Assembly (NCBI RefSeq): GCF_000189635.1
Contig: NW_002476571.1
Span: 429,957 to 493,956 of the forward strand
DNA from: Tetrahymena thermophila SB210
Taxonomy: Eukaryota > Ciliophora > Oligohymenophorea > Hymenostomatida > Tetrahymenidae
Direction of reading: 5' to 3'
DNA length: 64,000 bases
Shown: positions 12,319 through 25,394 of the stretch, one piece after another
Layout: every line of letters begins with the position of its first letter
Numbering within the stretch: the first letter of the stretch is position 1
The notes under the pieces: model-generated
The model's input: the letters and a program-made list of their open reading frames with translations, nothing else
Databases searched by the model: none
What the model was told of the DNA's origin: nothing
Program-made: the position numbers and the translations under genes

Positions 12319-15300
12319 CTATGCTTAAAATGATCTTTCTTTACTTTATTTATTATTTTTAAATTATATGAATATAATATGATAAAATCAAAAATCTTTT
12401 ACAACTTTTGATGTGATTTTCTTTATACCAAAATTAAATAAATAAGAAATTTACATAAGAAATTATAAATATTATCTTTCATTGATTATTTAAAATTTTA
12501 TGTATAAGACATAAATGAAAAATTGGTATGATTGATAGATAGATAGTCAAATCTTGAAAAGAAACTATAATTATTATAAAAATTCATTTAATTTCTTTGA
12601 AAAAATATTCATGTTAATCACTGAACAAATTTTCAGCATTTCTTACTGTCCGTGCTTACTACAATTAACTAATTTATTATAAATAAACATAAAATAAATT
12701 ATTTTTTGGCATTACCATATTAGATTGCTGTGTTTTTTCATAGTAAATTGATAAAGATGTTATTTAAATATAAACATGTTACCTACATTTATTCCTTTAT
12801 AAACTTAACTTTTAAGTATCCATAATTATTAAAAATGCATCTTCATATATTTTGAAAAAAAAAGAAAGAAGATTTATATTTTAATAAATAGTAAATTAAA
12901 ATAGTATCAAAATAATGAAATGTTTGGAAACTCAGTTTATCAGAGAATTAATTGTAATAAATTTTCCAATCAAGTCAGCTTGAAACATCAATTGATGAGC
13001 AGACAAAATTGAATTTAAAAACAAAAACTTAAATAAAAAATTGTTTTTAATTATGATCAAATTTTTATAAGATTATTAGATTTTGTATTTTAGCAAATGA
13101 GATATTATTCTATTTAGAATAAAAAAGTAATTTATTCATTCTTTGTTGATAGAGTTGTTTATAAAAGACCAAAATTAATTAAAATCATGAATTTCTTCAA
13201 AATGCTAATAAAAAAGAAGAGAAATTCATTTAACAAAAAATAAGAATAAGAGGAGTTTTATTGATTGAAAAAAAAATATTTCATCATTCTAACTAAAATG
13301 AAATCTTTTTTCGTTTTTGTATTAGGATTCTTTGATTTATAATATTTTAAAAGAAATCTTTTAGCTTTCTCATAATAGTTTTTAAATCGACTCTAGTTGC
13401 AGTTCTTTTTATATTATTTTTTAATTATATTTTAAAGGATTTTAGTAATTTGATACAATGATCAGTAATTGAAAACACAGTTTTTTTTATAACATTGTTG
13501 TATTTGTATTGATTAAGAATGCTTATAAAATAGATATTATTAATTCTTATGTTTTAAGTTAATTTAATTCTTATAAGCATATAAAATAAATAATAAAATA
13601 AATTCCCCCATTTACATAAAATTCCATATCTTCTTTGTTTATATTAATTAAAATCATAAATTTAAATAATAATATTCTTCTTTTCAAATCTGATTGATCT
13701 AACTTCATTTTTAATTAAGTTAACTTCATTAAATTTGATTTAGATATTGAGAGACTTGAATATCTTATCTTAATAGCTTTAGCTTCTATGGTATTTATCA
13801 TATATTTGATAGTAGCTTGTTTTCTGCCTATTTCATATTATCCTTAAAAGATATTTTAAAATATGATTCTTTAATGTATCAGTGCTGATTTCCAAGTTTA
13901 AACTACTGTAATTCCTCGTTAACAAGATCTGTCTGAATTCCGAGAAATCACTAAAATTAAGCGTTTTTTTGAGTTAAAAAATTTTGGGGGGGTTAATATA
14001 ATTTTGGGTGAATTAATGAGAACTAACAGTATAAAATAAATTATTTTATTTTTTGTTTAAATAATATGTATTTTATTATATTAAATTAATTTGACTTAGT
14101 AGAATAATTTCATTTTTCAAACAAACAACCCCAACAAAAATAAATTGAGTTAATTTCATAATAAAATATAAAATTGGAACAAAAAAATATAATTTCAAAA
14201 GCTTCAATCATTTTTTATTCTTGATCAAAATTTAATTTCATCTAACAACAAAAAAAAATCATAAACCATTCTTGATATGTGTTTAACTAAATAATTTAAA
14301 AAATTTTTTAAATTAAGATATTGATTTTATTTCTTTTAATTTATTTCAATTGTGAAAATTGTAAAAATTTGTAAGATTACTAAATCTATTATTTTAATGT
14401 ATCAATTTAATATTATTACTAAGAGTAAATAATTTATTTTAAACTCTTTTATTTTTTCTTTTAGTTGTTTTAATTATTTATCAATTAAATTATTTTTACA
14501 AAGTTATTATATTAGCTCGTATAAAATAAATAATTTTTTTCATAGAATAATATTTGCAGATAAGTCATAAGAAACTAACTGCAAAGCTTTTAAATAAAAT
14601 AAAATACATATAAAATGTTTGTAAAGCTACTTATTAGATAGATTTTTTTTGATAATTTTAAAAAGCAATATTTTAAATGAATAGATTAATATACATAGTA
14701 AGAGATTTATGATTATTATTTTATAAAATTGATTTCTGGTTATTTTAAAGAAAAATCGATTATTTTAAATTATAAAAAATAAATATCGAAAGAATATATT
14801 TTTATTTTTAGTTTTCAAAAAAATAATTGGCATTTATTAAATATTCTCTCTAATTTTAGAATTTTTAAGCTGTAATTTTTAAAAATAATTCCTTAGAAAA
14901 ATTTTTAATTTTTAAGTGAATTCTATCATTTTATAATCTATTTATTTAAATAAATATTTAGCAAACCTTGATTCATATTAAAAAATATATTGATTAATTC
15001 ACTTTTCAGGTTGTGGAAAAAATAATAAAAACTTAAATTAATTATTACTGTAATTAGGTACTTTTTTTGAATAAAAGTAGATATGAAAACTAAGATTTAT
15101 CTCATTTATTTATTTATATAGATTAGCTATAATCAACAAAATTTTATTAGTGTTTCATATCAAAATATTATTTATTTGTTTGTTAATTCAATTTTTCATT
15201 GAAAATTAGATAGATTTCTTTCTAAATAAGGAATTTTTTTATTCATCTTTTGAATAAAAAATTGAAGAAAAAAAATATATATTTGATCATTATATTTTTT

Positions 15301-15479
15301 GATTTTTTTAATACTTTCAAAATGAATGAATTCTAAAAATATAAGATAGATAATATTTTGATTGAGGAAAAATATTGGATGATCATAAATTAAATGTAAA
15401 TACATAGTCAAACGTGATTGATATACATTCGAATATTTACAAAATAATTTATTTTTTTGAGTTGTATTAAATTTAAAAA
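12319..15479. other. Intergenic region with scattered coding-like fragments and the start of duplication copy A
   Basis: Most of it is AT-rich without a gene. A 55-codon ATG frame at 13097-13264 (+) follows a splice-acceptor-like sequence, but such lengths are expected by chance when TGA is the only stop. A better coding-like fragment lies at 13702-14035 and is listed separately. Homology to copy B begins near 14030. Short GATA/TATC runs occur near 10.89, 11.38 and 12.53 kb in and beside the ATPase gene. Confidence 0.5.
13702..14035 (+). pseudogene. Fragment of a membrane protein gene truncated near the duplication edge
   Basis: An open frame begins after an in-frame TGA (just upstream of 13702) and has no early ATG. 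It encodes a hydrophobic helix (ASMVFIIYLIVACFLP) and then a soluble, protein-like stretch including VIPRQQDLSEFREITKIKR. Base composition here is clearly less AT-biased than the flanks. The coding-like quality fades at about 14,035, where similarity between duplication copies A and B begins. It is either a 3' exon of an unrecognised gene or a gene end cut off by the rearrangement. No family was identified. Confidence 0.3.
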
Positions 15480-15863
15480 TCAGAAGAGTAAAGCGAAAGC
15501 AGCTAAGAAGAAAGCTGATAAGGCCAAAAGAGAACCATTAAGACCTTGAACGCAAGTAGTGTATCCATTAACATAAGCGGCAGCAGTGGTATCACTGGTA
15601 GTAGTGGAATCAGCATTAAAAGTAGTAGCACAACCTTTAACACAGGTTAAATAGGCACTGTAACTACCGTTGTTGCCTGAGCAACCAATGCAAGTAGTAT
15701 AAGTACTTAAAGCATTAGTGCAAGTGGTGAGAGCACAAGAGGGTGTCTTCAAAGCAGTAATACAAGTAGCGAAAGTTTAAGCAGCAGATTAGCTGGCCCA
15801 AGAGGGACTATCGCAGTGGACAACAGTCAAAGCAATAATTGCAAATAAGGCGAAGGCTTTCAT
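15480..15863 (-). CDS. Small cysteine-patterned GPI-anchored-type surface protein (copy A)
   Basis: 127 residues. Residues 1-17 (MKAFALFAIIALTVVHC) form a signal peptide. The mature part is rich in Thr, Ala, Ser and Gly. It has eight cysteines arranged as single Cys, Cys, Cys, CxxC (CIGC), CxxxC (CVKGC), Cys. The C-terminus is a small-residue site (LNGS) followed by a hydrophobic tail ending FALLF, the usual layout of a GPI-attachment signal. Size, cysteines and ends suggest a small surface antigen, as in ciliate immobilisation-antigen-type coats; no named family was recognised. The gene is much GC-richer than its surroundings and uses few A/T-ending alternatives, suggesting high expression. 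Its paralogue is at 26780-27184, with conserved signal peptide, CxxC, NSSYSAYLTC-type core and tail. The start is the ATG giving the signal peptide. Confidence 0.85.
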
Positions 15864-17229
15864 TTTAATTTATTTTTTGATTTTAGTTATTTGATATGTA
15901 ATTTTTTATTTTTAATTTATTCATTTATAATTTTTTGAAATCTTCTAAAGATTTAAAACAAGTTAATTTTTAATTTCGAATAGTGATCAATCAGCAGCGA
16001 AATACATTTGAAGATCTATTAATATTGGAATTAAATAGGGGGTAAATTTAAAAGGCTCTGAATTTGATTCCTTACTTAGATTATCTCAAAATAAAAGAAT
16101 AGTTGATTACCTTATTTCTAAACTTTCTTCAATTTTTCTAAACATAATCAATAAATAAGTTGCAATCTTTTAAAGCTGATAGGAAAAATAAACCAAATTA
16201 CAACTAAAAAAGCCTTATATAAAATATTTTAGTTTGAATATAATCTTTTCCTACATCTGTGTATTATTTTAAACCGATTTGCCTATAAAAGTGATAAAAT
16301 ATTTACTTTAGTACCACTTTTTTATTTTATTGATTTTGACAATATCTGCTTTTTATGGATATTCAATAAAAATAAATAGAATGGCAGTATTTTTTATTCT
16401 GGTTTCAGGTTATTTATAAATAAACAAGTTAGAAATAAGCATATAATTGTTACAATTTAGATGAGAGATTGTAGTGAAGGAGGGAAAAAACATACATATT
16501 TTTATAAAGTAAAAAATGAAACTATAAATCGTCGCTTATTTCTTTTATATATTTTGCAGTTATAAATAAAAATCTTTCATATCGATATAGATAGTCACTG
16601 CTTTCAGATACAAAACTAATCAATATAAAAGAAAAAAAAAGTTCGAACTATATATAGTTCATGTTAGTTAAATATTTTACAGAAATACTTTTGTCTCAAT
16701 TATTTTTTGAAAATATTTTAACGATGAATACAAAAAATAACTTCTATTGAAAAATCTGTGGATGAATGGGAGACAATTAGAAAATATTGTTAAAGACAAT
16801 GTGTAAATTTTAAGAAAAATTTTTAATTAATAAAAGCTTTGATCTCAATTGAAATCAGGTAATTGCTTAGAGTTGATTTAATTAATCTTAAATATATCTA
16901 TATTCCAATCAAATAAATTTATTTATTTACCCATTGATATTTTAAAGTTACAAATTACAAAGGTAGAAAAGAGGAGGATTTTAATTTTTGTTTGTTTAGT
17001 CTCCTTTTTCCAAAATAAATAATTTTTTACAAAACCAATTGAAAAAAGCAATTCATATCTTAAGATGGGATTTTAAATTATTATTTTGTAGCAATTTTTC
17101 CATAGGTTTAAAAATATTTTATATGGATTTATTTAGGATATAATTCAAACTTCTTCAAATTAGTATCTTAAAACTTTTAAAAAGCAAAGAATTTTACCTT
17201 ACAATTTGATAAAAATTAAATTTGTATAT

Positions 17230-17261
17230 AGAAAGAAGAAAGAAAGAAAGAAAGAAAGAAG
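17230..17261 (+). repeat. (GAAA)n microsatellite, copy A
   Basis: About seven GAAA/GAA units followed by gataatccaaacaa. The same element with fewer units is at 28,578-28,602 in copy B, so repeat number has changed since the duplication. Confidence 0.85.
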
Positions 17262-20200
17262 ATAATCCAAACAATATTATTATCGAGTGTAAATGTTCAA
17301 AATATTATATTCAATTTTAAGGAAACGTTGTGGTTTTTAATTATATTTAGATTTGGGGAAAATTAGAAATTCAATATTTATCATTCTCTATATTAATCTT
17401 ACTTGTTTCTATTATTGAAATGATTAAAAATTTAGGATATACTATACTTCTCTTTAATTAATATTTTGTATATATATAGAATTGAGGTAGTTAAGAGGTT
17501 TTATGTTTTTTTGAATAAAGAGAAAGTGCAATTATTTTTAATTGAATAGATAGAGTGAATTTAATTACTGTTTTTCATTTAAAATAAAGTTAAGCCTAAC
17601 TTTTATTCAAAGGAGAAAATTTTCTTACTGCTTTTGCAAGCAAGTTGTATAAAATTATTTTTAGAATGCATAAAATAGAAATAATAAATAGAAGGAATAT
17701 AAATTATGATAAAAATGCTAGTTTATTTACCATTTCTATTTATTAAATATAATAAAAATTTAAATAAATTTAAATAATTAAAAAGAAAGTAACTAACTGT
17801 TTTTGAGTATTATTAATATTTCTATTAGAAAATTAGTATATAAAAAGGAATAAATAAAATTATAGCAATAATAAATAATTCTTATAATTGAATAAATTTA
17901 TAAAAATGAACAAAGGACATCAAAACAAACTAATATTATATCTAAAAATTGAATTTCTTTCATATTTTACATTATAAAAATGAAAAACTAAATTTATGTA
18001 TTCATATTTTTATGTTTAATTTTTCATGCTTTCAATCATTCCTCAAAACAGGTAAATTTTATTATCAAAATTTATTAAAAAACAAACATGAATTTATTTA
18101 ATTCGTCATCTTGCCAATCACACTTTTTTCATCAAATTTTAATATTTATTTATTAATAATAATCATCACTAAAGTTTTAATTTATTGATCCAATATGATT
18201 CGTTTCATATCTTTATTTATGAATATACATTCAAATAAACAATTCAATAAATATAAAGAGATGATAATCATTTTATTTTTGATACAATTTTAGTTGAAAA
18301 TCAGTTTATCGCTTAACTCCTCCAACTTGAAAAGTCTACTAAAATAATCTTTATTAAAAAAATAAATAAAATAATAATAGAATTTATTTATAAATTTTTT
18401 TTATAGAATAGAACATATTTTATTAATAAAAGTAATTAAAATACTCATTTTCTTAGTTACAATTTACTCAAAATATAATAAAGATTACAAAATTCTTGTT
18501 AAAAGAAAAAGACATTTGTACAATAATTAAATTTAATCTAAAGTAACCTAATCTTTTAATAATCTTGTAAATTAACCATAAAGTGGTCATGATATGCAAG
18601 TAACAATTTTTATTCTAATTAAATCGATTTTTAGATATAAATTGACACTTTATCAGCTTTTGTAAAGTAACTTTTTTCTTTTTCTTTATATTGATAAAAT
18701 GAAGGAATGTGAAAAATAATTTAATTCAGGAAATTCTTCGAGATAATGTGGCTATTACCTTAAATGAAGTAAAAACAAACAAAAAAATATTATAAAAAAT
18801 TAATAGTTATGATATATTAGAGTTTTTTATATCCTTATTAGCATTAATTAAATCAAATAATATAAATTAATATGTTCTTCGAAATATAATTGTATGAAAA
18901 TTAAAATTAGAAAATGTAGAAACATAGACGCTTTATAAAATAATCCCATCTAAGCTTATTTTAATTAATTACATGTTAAAATTAGGCTTTTCAAAAATGT
19001 ATTTTTTCTTCAATGTTTGAGTCAAAATCGATTAATAAATGAGTCCTTTTCATTCAGATTGGTTTACAGTTTACTAAAATGAAAACTGGATTTAAAAACA
19101 ATTTCAAAAAGAGATCAAGTTGTAATTAATTTTATTGGAAAAATAAATATAAATTTTCGAAATTAAATTTTTATCCTGAAATTAATTAATCTTTCTATAT
19201 TTTGCTCGAAATATAATTTTTTACAAAAAGATAAATTGTGATTTTTTGGTAGTGGTTACAAGTTATTCAATTTTTTTTCTCTAAAGATGATTTGATATTT
19301 TTTCTTTCTCTTCATAAATATTCTATATAATTATTACTAGAAAGATACGGAGAAAAAAATTAATTCAATTCACAATAAATTGCACTGAAAATTATAGCAC
19401 CTATTAACATAAAAAAAGGTTAACAATATGGCAGGAAGTTTCTTATCATATTAAATTTATTTTGTAATATCTTTATTATAGAAACAAAGATTAAAATAAA
19501 TAAAATATGAATTAAATTTGTTATAATTATTATTTTAAATGCACAACTCAATAAAATTTCTATTTTTATCATGTCAATTTAATAAATAAATACTTTAATT
19601 ACTCCAAAAATTTATATTTAAAACTCTATTGTGAAAATGCTTTCTTGTTGCATTTTTCAATTTAATAAAAAATATTGCCAAATAAGATAGGCCTGAATAT
19701 TGGAGTAATAACAGTCTAATTGCTCTCAATTATTTTTATAAATACTTTTTGGTAATACTATGCATGGCATATTTGTTTTTAAGATTAAATACTCTTTTCT
19801 ACAAGGATTTCATTTTCAAGCTCTTATGAAACTTTTAATTTAATATTTGAAATCTATCCAGACTACATAAAAAAAATTAATTAATTTAGCTCGATATTAT
19901 ATTAGTTTTTCTCATTTTAAAGACAATTTTATTTTTTTTATAACATTCAAACATAAAAATACATTTTCAACATGAATAAGGAAATGATTTTAATCTTATT
20001 TGATAAGGCATTCAATCTTCATTAAATTATTTTTACTTTCTAATTTATAGTTATAGAAGGATTTTTTTTATGATCAGATTTGATTAGTATATTCTTTGGT
20101 CTCAATTACCTTTTAATTAATAACACTTTTTTAGCCTTAATTAGTCTAACCTTACTTTCACAAAATCGAAATACTTTTTGAAAGATATTTTTGTTACAGA

Positions 20201-21566
20201 CTTAAATTTTAAATATGATTTTATAATTTAAAAGTTTTCTATGAATTAATGTTAGTACTTCAGAAACTAAAAAGAATATTCAAAAATTGAATAGTATATT
20301 TATGAATAATACTTCTATAGTAAAATAAAAGATTATTAATAAATATGCTTATCGGGATATTTATATCTTGAGAAAAAGTAAAAATTGAGAAAATGAAAGT
20401 ATCTTTTTATTTAAAATTGAAAAATTTGCTTTCGATAATATTTAATTGTCGATTTTATACCTTAATTTTTAGAAAATAGTTCAGAAAAGAAATAAAAAAG
20501 ATAAAGTTTTTATATAAAATTGTATGTTAATAAAAATTGATAAGAAAAAACTTTTTATAAAACTAGAAAAAATTAAGGAAATTAAATGATTAAATTAAAA
20601 ATTACATCAAAAGAAAAGTAAACATTTATTGATTTCTATGTAATCAAATAGATATTTTTTCAATGCAAAATTTATATAAAGATTGCCAAATTTATCTTAA
20701 AACGTTTTCTGTAAAAATAATAATTTATAAACATAAAATTAATCTTATGTCCAATTTAAAGCTAAACTGATTCAGTTATTTAGTAATTCAATTTATTTTA
20801 GCCAAATAATTATTTGATGTTTACACTTCATTCTAAATTAATTTATTGTATTTGAAATATGGAATGGCCAATTTATTACTCATTAAAATTTACATTAATT
20901 ATTTAAGATTACTTAAATAGAAAAATAGAGGCAAGTTAATAACTAAATTTATTATTATTATTTGTTTTTGTAAAATCAAAAAAGAAAAATTATTAATTTT
21001 TTTCTTTTAAATTTTCATTAATTTCTTTTAAAGCTAAAATTATCTAAACAGAATATTCTTTCATATTAAATTAGTTATAATAATTTATAGTCCTTTTTGT
21101 TGATGAAATTTAATAAAATTAAATTAAATTCAATTTAATCTAGTATAAATCATACAATTCTAACTCGTTTTATATCTTAAACTTTTAAAATTTCATCAAT
21201 CAACACATACATATTTTTATTTAAAAATAATTTATTTTAATTTTATCTTTAATTTATTTGACATAATTAATATTTGAAAAGTTTCAATCTTTAATAGTAG
21301 TTTTGAAGCAAATTATTTTCTTTTTATTTTAAAATTTAAAAAAACTGAATTAATTTTAATAATATTAAATATATTAATCATACGAAGTTTCAAAAATTAA
21401 AGCGATACACAAAGAATATATCAATTATATTCATCCATCTTTTCATTGAAAAATTTTCAAATTCAATTTACTAAATGCCTTTAAAATAATATTTATGGTT
21501 ACCTTAAGATAAAAAAATATTAATAAAATAATAGGATTCTCATTTATTTTAATATTGATTTTTTTT

Positions 21567-21640
21567 AAGACTCTTACCTCTTACCTCGCAACACGTTCGT
21601 TTCCCTTAATATGGGGGTTTTACGGTAAGTAAACTTTTTT
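21567..21640. other. GC-rich insertion present only in copy A
   Basis: A patch containing cttacctcttacctcgcaa, then a run of five G and ggtaag, stands out from the AT-rich flank. The aligned position in copy B (about 32.94 kb) lacks it. The ends carry cttacc and ggtaag as short inverted repeats. It has a weak resemblance to a tRNA B-box but no tRNA fold can be drawn. The nature of the insertion is unknown. Confidence 0.4.
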
Positions 21641-22392
21641 AATTGTCTCATAATTAGATAATTTTTTTTATGAAGTTAATTATAATACAAAATACTAGTG
21701 CACCTAAAAATAAATTTTGATTTAATTATTTAAAAATAAGATATAAAGTTTATCCTAGTTTTCTAGATTAAAATCTATCAAAATATAAATTTTTATGTTT
21801 TATTAGTTCGTTATTTAGCTTTTAATAAAATACATAAAATATTATTTCCTCAGTGTGTACGTTAAAGCAAAATTAGTTTTTAAATCAAATCAAAAATAGT
21901 AAATTAAACATTTAAAATTTATCAAACAGATAATCTAAATATCATATAAAAATAAATGAATAATTTTATGTTTATCAATCATTTTAATGAAATTTAATAA
22001 TAATTTTACAAATTTTTGTTTTGAAATAAAAGAAAATAAATAATATCTCTAATTAAGGTGAATTTTTCCAAAAATTATTAACTATCCCTTTAATTAAATT
22101 TAAAAATTACATTTTAATTGATTGTTTCTATTGTGCCATTTTTAAAACATTTTATATAAAATATTTATTTATAAACTTAATAATTGCATAAAACAGAAAT
22201 TATTGTGGTCTTATTGCTTCATTTTTTTATTAACCAATAATTTTGAATTTTGGGAAATATTTGATTTTTATATAACTTTTTTACATTGTTTCTTCCTAAA
22301 CATATTTATTGGGAAGAAGAATAGAAATGTAGAGAGAAATTTCAAAGAGAATAATAAAATTTTAATAAAAAAATAATTAAATAAATAAAATT

Positions 22393-23432
22393 ATGGATCC
22401 TCTAAAATAGTTTAATTCTTTTTCCAAAAGATTACCACACGACAAAGAAATGGATATACAAAAACACAGAGAGAATAATTTCAATGATGACTCATATAGA
22501 AAATCTAAGTATTGCTATAGGGAACTCTTAGTAAGGGAAGGATACTTTTATTTGGAGTTTAGATTAAAATCTTCTTAACTCTCACAGAATAAAAATAGGT
22601 GATGGAAATAAAATTAGCACATATTAATTTGAGTTTATAAATTATAGATAGATGTACTGAGCTAATTGGACTCAATTAAGGAATAATCTTAAATACTATA
22701 GGATTAGGTGATTCTTCTTTAAAGCTGACTGATAGTGACATTGTAACTCAAATTTATGAGCATTTCTTGAGACAAATTTCTAAGATTTGTAGTGATATTC
22801 ACACATTGTACTTCGTTTAGGGATTAGATGCTTCTCCAGTAACTTAAATAGAGAGAAGTCTCATCTATATGTAAGCTGCACTAGGAAAAGAAATATTTAA
22901 ATCCTCGGTAATTATAGCAACAAAATGGAACAAACTTGACTAAGACGAACTTGAAGAAAAAATTAAATACCTGAAAGAAATTGCAGATAAATATTAGATA
23001 AAAGGAGAAGTTATTGATTACAGGTGCCCTTACAAGAAAATAATAAAAAACAAAGAACAATATGGAATTCCCGTTACTGATGAAGAATTTGCTAAAAGTA
23101 AATAGGAATTGCATAAAATCCTTATGAGCTTAAAATTCTTAGAGATTAAACCTCATTTGGAAAAGCTCCAAAATGAAATCGAAAAGCTTAAAAGCGAAAT
23201 TAAAGAGAATTCTAAATATACTAGGGAATATTTTGTGAAAAAAGAGAGAAAAGAAAGACAATGGTTTAGTCTCTGGATTGTTCAACACACTATGACATAC
23301 TATGAGTAATAATAAGAAACACTTTTCTCGAAGACAGATCAAGATATTTTAGAAGAAGCAATCGATAGAGGTCTTTAAAAAAATATTAATGAAATGAAAG
23401 AAGCTCTATAATAACTTTCAAGCTAATAATGA
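22393..23432 (+). pseudogene. AIG1/GIMAP-like GTPase, frameshifted copy A
   Basis: Homologous along its length to the intact gene at 34237-35271. It starts at the equivalent ATG. At least three changes break the frame. One is a one-base shift before the P-loop (GNSQQGKD lies in another frame). The second is an indel just after it, around the WSF codons. The third is a 4-bp gata duplication near 22,646 that leads to a TGA. The C-terminal part is open and well conserved, with NTIGLGDS (G3), TKWNKLD (G4), a coiled-coil segment rich in Glu/Lys and a TGA at 23430-23432. As assembled it cannot make the full protein. Assembly error or tiny introns are possible but less likely given three separate breaks. 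Confidence 0.75.
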
Positions 23433-25394
23433 AATAATAATAGCTAAATCATTACTTTATTTTAAGGGATAAAATGTTTATTTATTTTATTTTATATTCT
23501 TATTAAATTAAAATATTTTTCAAAAATAGTTATAATATTTAGTAAAATATGTTTTTTTTGTTTACTAAATCCAATTTTTTTCAATAAAATAAATAAACTT
23601 TTTATGTTATTTTTTACTAAAAAAATATTTTTTTATTTAATAGAACAAACAAATTTTAAGCATATTTTTAGAATTATTATTAAATATTATAATTTAATGT
23701 TATTTAAAATCGAATTATTTAAGCATATTTTTAAATCCTTTAATGATGAAAAAAGAAAATTTGTTATTTTATAGCAATGAATTTTAGAATGGCTTTTGAA
23801 TATTTAGAAAACATAATAGTTTGCAATGGATTAACTCATTCAATAACTTGATGTCAAATTAAAATTTAATCAACAAAAATAAAATTAATTTCTAAAATAG
23901 AATATTATTAAATAATCAAAACATTCTCCTCCTAAAATTTTTATTTTCCCTTTAAAATTTAGTTTAAAAAAACTTTAAATTACTAATCTAATTGCTAGTT
24001 CTACCATCATATATCATTTTAAATGAGTAAATTTTGATTTACGAGTACAATAAAATATAATACAAATTAAATAATATAAAATAATACAAAAAATAAATTC
24101 ATATTTTCTTTAAAACTAATTTCATAAAATTTTTCTTTGAGCTAATTTTAGAAATTCTTTTAAATTATTTAACGATTTTAGCTAAATAAATAGAGAAATA
24201 AATTAATGTTTCAATTCTATTTTTTATTACTATCTTTATCAACTTAATAGAAAACTATGAATGGCTCAAAAAAAACTCAAAAACATAATATCCTGCTATA
24301 TCTTATATTGTATTTTATAATGATTTAATTATGTAATTTCCCTGATTCTATCGATTTTTTCATCCATTTTAAAATTAAAATAAAAAATTTGATTTTGTTT
24401 CAAATAAAAATATGTGATAAGATCTTTAGTTTTTTGTGAATTTTCTTCTTAAAATTAATTAATATGAATTAAATGTTATGAACAAAAGAGATTAGTAATT
24501 AAATAAATTATTTTTAAGTATATGAGGATATTTTATTGGTTATGATAGAATAGAAAAAGTGAATGAGAAATAAATTGATTAGTTTTTTGTACACTTGGAT
24601 TTGTCAATAATTTTAATGAAATTTAATAGTTTTATAATAATTTTATAAATTTATATTTTGAAAAAAAACTTAGTAGAGTAAGAAAATTATGTCTCATATT
24701 AAAGTAAATTTTTTCAAAAAGTAAATTTAAAAGTATTTACTTAATTATGGGTCTCAGAATAGACTTCAAAGATTATGCCCTTAATTAATAAGGATTTAGA
24801 GTATTTAAATTTAAGATTTGTTTTTATTAATGATCACTATGATTAATTTTTTTTTTATTATTATCTATTATTGAACTCTTATTATAATTTATCTAAAATA
24901 TAACTTACTTAAATATCTTTTAAATTAATCCGTTTAAATATTTAATATAAAATTTAAATTCATTTAGAATATTTCCTCTATAAACAAGACAAATAAATAA
25001 CTTTTTTATTTTTATAATTTTAAACTGAATACATTTTTACTTTTTTAAATTAATAATTTCATTATATTCTTTATCTTGACTCATTTATTATTAAATAATC
25101 TAGTAAATATTATCAATTCTATTTATTGTTTTCTCTATTTTTATCTTTATGTCAACTTGTAAATTTTTATCAAAGTTATAGAAAAAATGTTAACCTACCA
25201 ACGTGTTGATTGATGTACTTTGCTTTACAAGAATTTATGATTTACTCTAAATAAAAGTTGATAATATTATTATCTAATAATGATTATTTCTTTTATTTTT
25301 CTTTACCTTCAATATCTATTTTAAATTTGTATAATTCATAATAAAATAAATTGGATAACAAATATATCATTTCTTTATATAATTCTATTAAGCT
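23433..25394. other. 3' flank of GTPase copy A and spacer between the two duplication copies
   Basis: No gene seen. 23,433-24,600 matches the 3' flank of the copy B GTPase (35,272-36,595). The spacer at 24,600-25,394 begins with about 120 bp resembling the GTPase upstream repeat found near 21.97, 33.24 and 33.87 kb, then AT-rich sequence. Confidence 0.55.
24600..24722 (+). repeat. Dispersed ~100-bp repeat at the duplication junction
   Basis: The core reads roughly gaaaattatgtctcatatta followed by aagtaaattttttcaaaaag. Related copies occur at about 21,970-22,080, 33,235-33,325 and 33,850-33,925, each upstream of a GTPase copy. Its position exactly at the boundary between copies A and B suggests a role in the rearrangement. 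Confidence 0.5.

Larger units (their letters stand above)
15864..22392. other. Long AT-rich segment of copy A between antigen and GTPase
   Basis: 6.5 kb with no convincing gene on either strand, although the segment is conserved against copy B at about 27.2-34.2 kb. Notable pieces are a GAAA microsatellite at about 17,230, a block identical in both copies at about 19,973-20,027, another strongly conserved block near 19,675-19,750, and a GC-rich patch near 21,567-21,640 that is absent from copy B. Confidence 0.55.
14030..24600. repeat. Copy A of an approximately 11-kb direct tandem duplication
   Basis: Compared by eye with 25,395-36,595. The order and orientation of landmarks are the same: antigen gene (-), GAAA microsatellite, long conserved AT-rich segment, GTPase gene (+) and 3' flank. 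Many stretches of 40-60 bp are identical or nearly so between the copies. The left edge is near the T-rich block at 14,032 and the right edge just after a shared block ending gtacacttgga at about 24,596. Differences from copy B include a frameshifted GTPase, a single rather than doubled GTPase upstream block, and a private GC-rich insertion near 21.57 kb. Confidence 0.85.

Noticed and set aside
13097..13264. 55-codon + strand gene
   Set aside because: With TGA as the only stop in such AT-rich DNA, frames of this length are expected by chance, and the composition is not distinct.
15196..15411. Minus-strand open frame downstream of the copy A antigen gene
   Set aside because: The aligned region of copy B contains deletions that break it, and its composition is background AT-rich.
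21567..21640. tRNA gene
   Set aside because: gttcgtttcc resembles a B-box, but no acceptor, D or T stems can be paired on either strand.
23139..23342. Minus-strand open frame inside the copy A GTPase
   Set aside because: Antisense shadow of the conserved C-terminal half of the GTPase; composition follows the sense strand.
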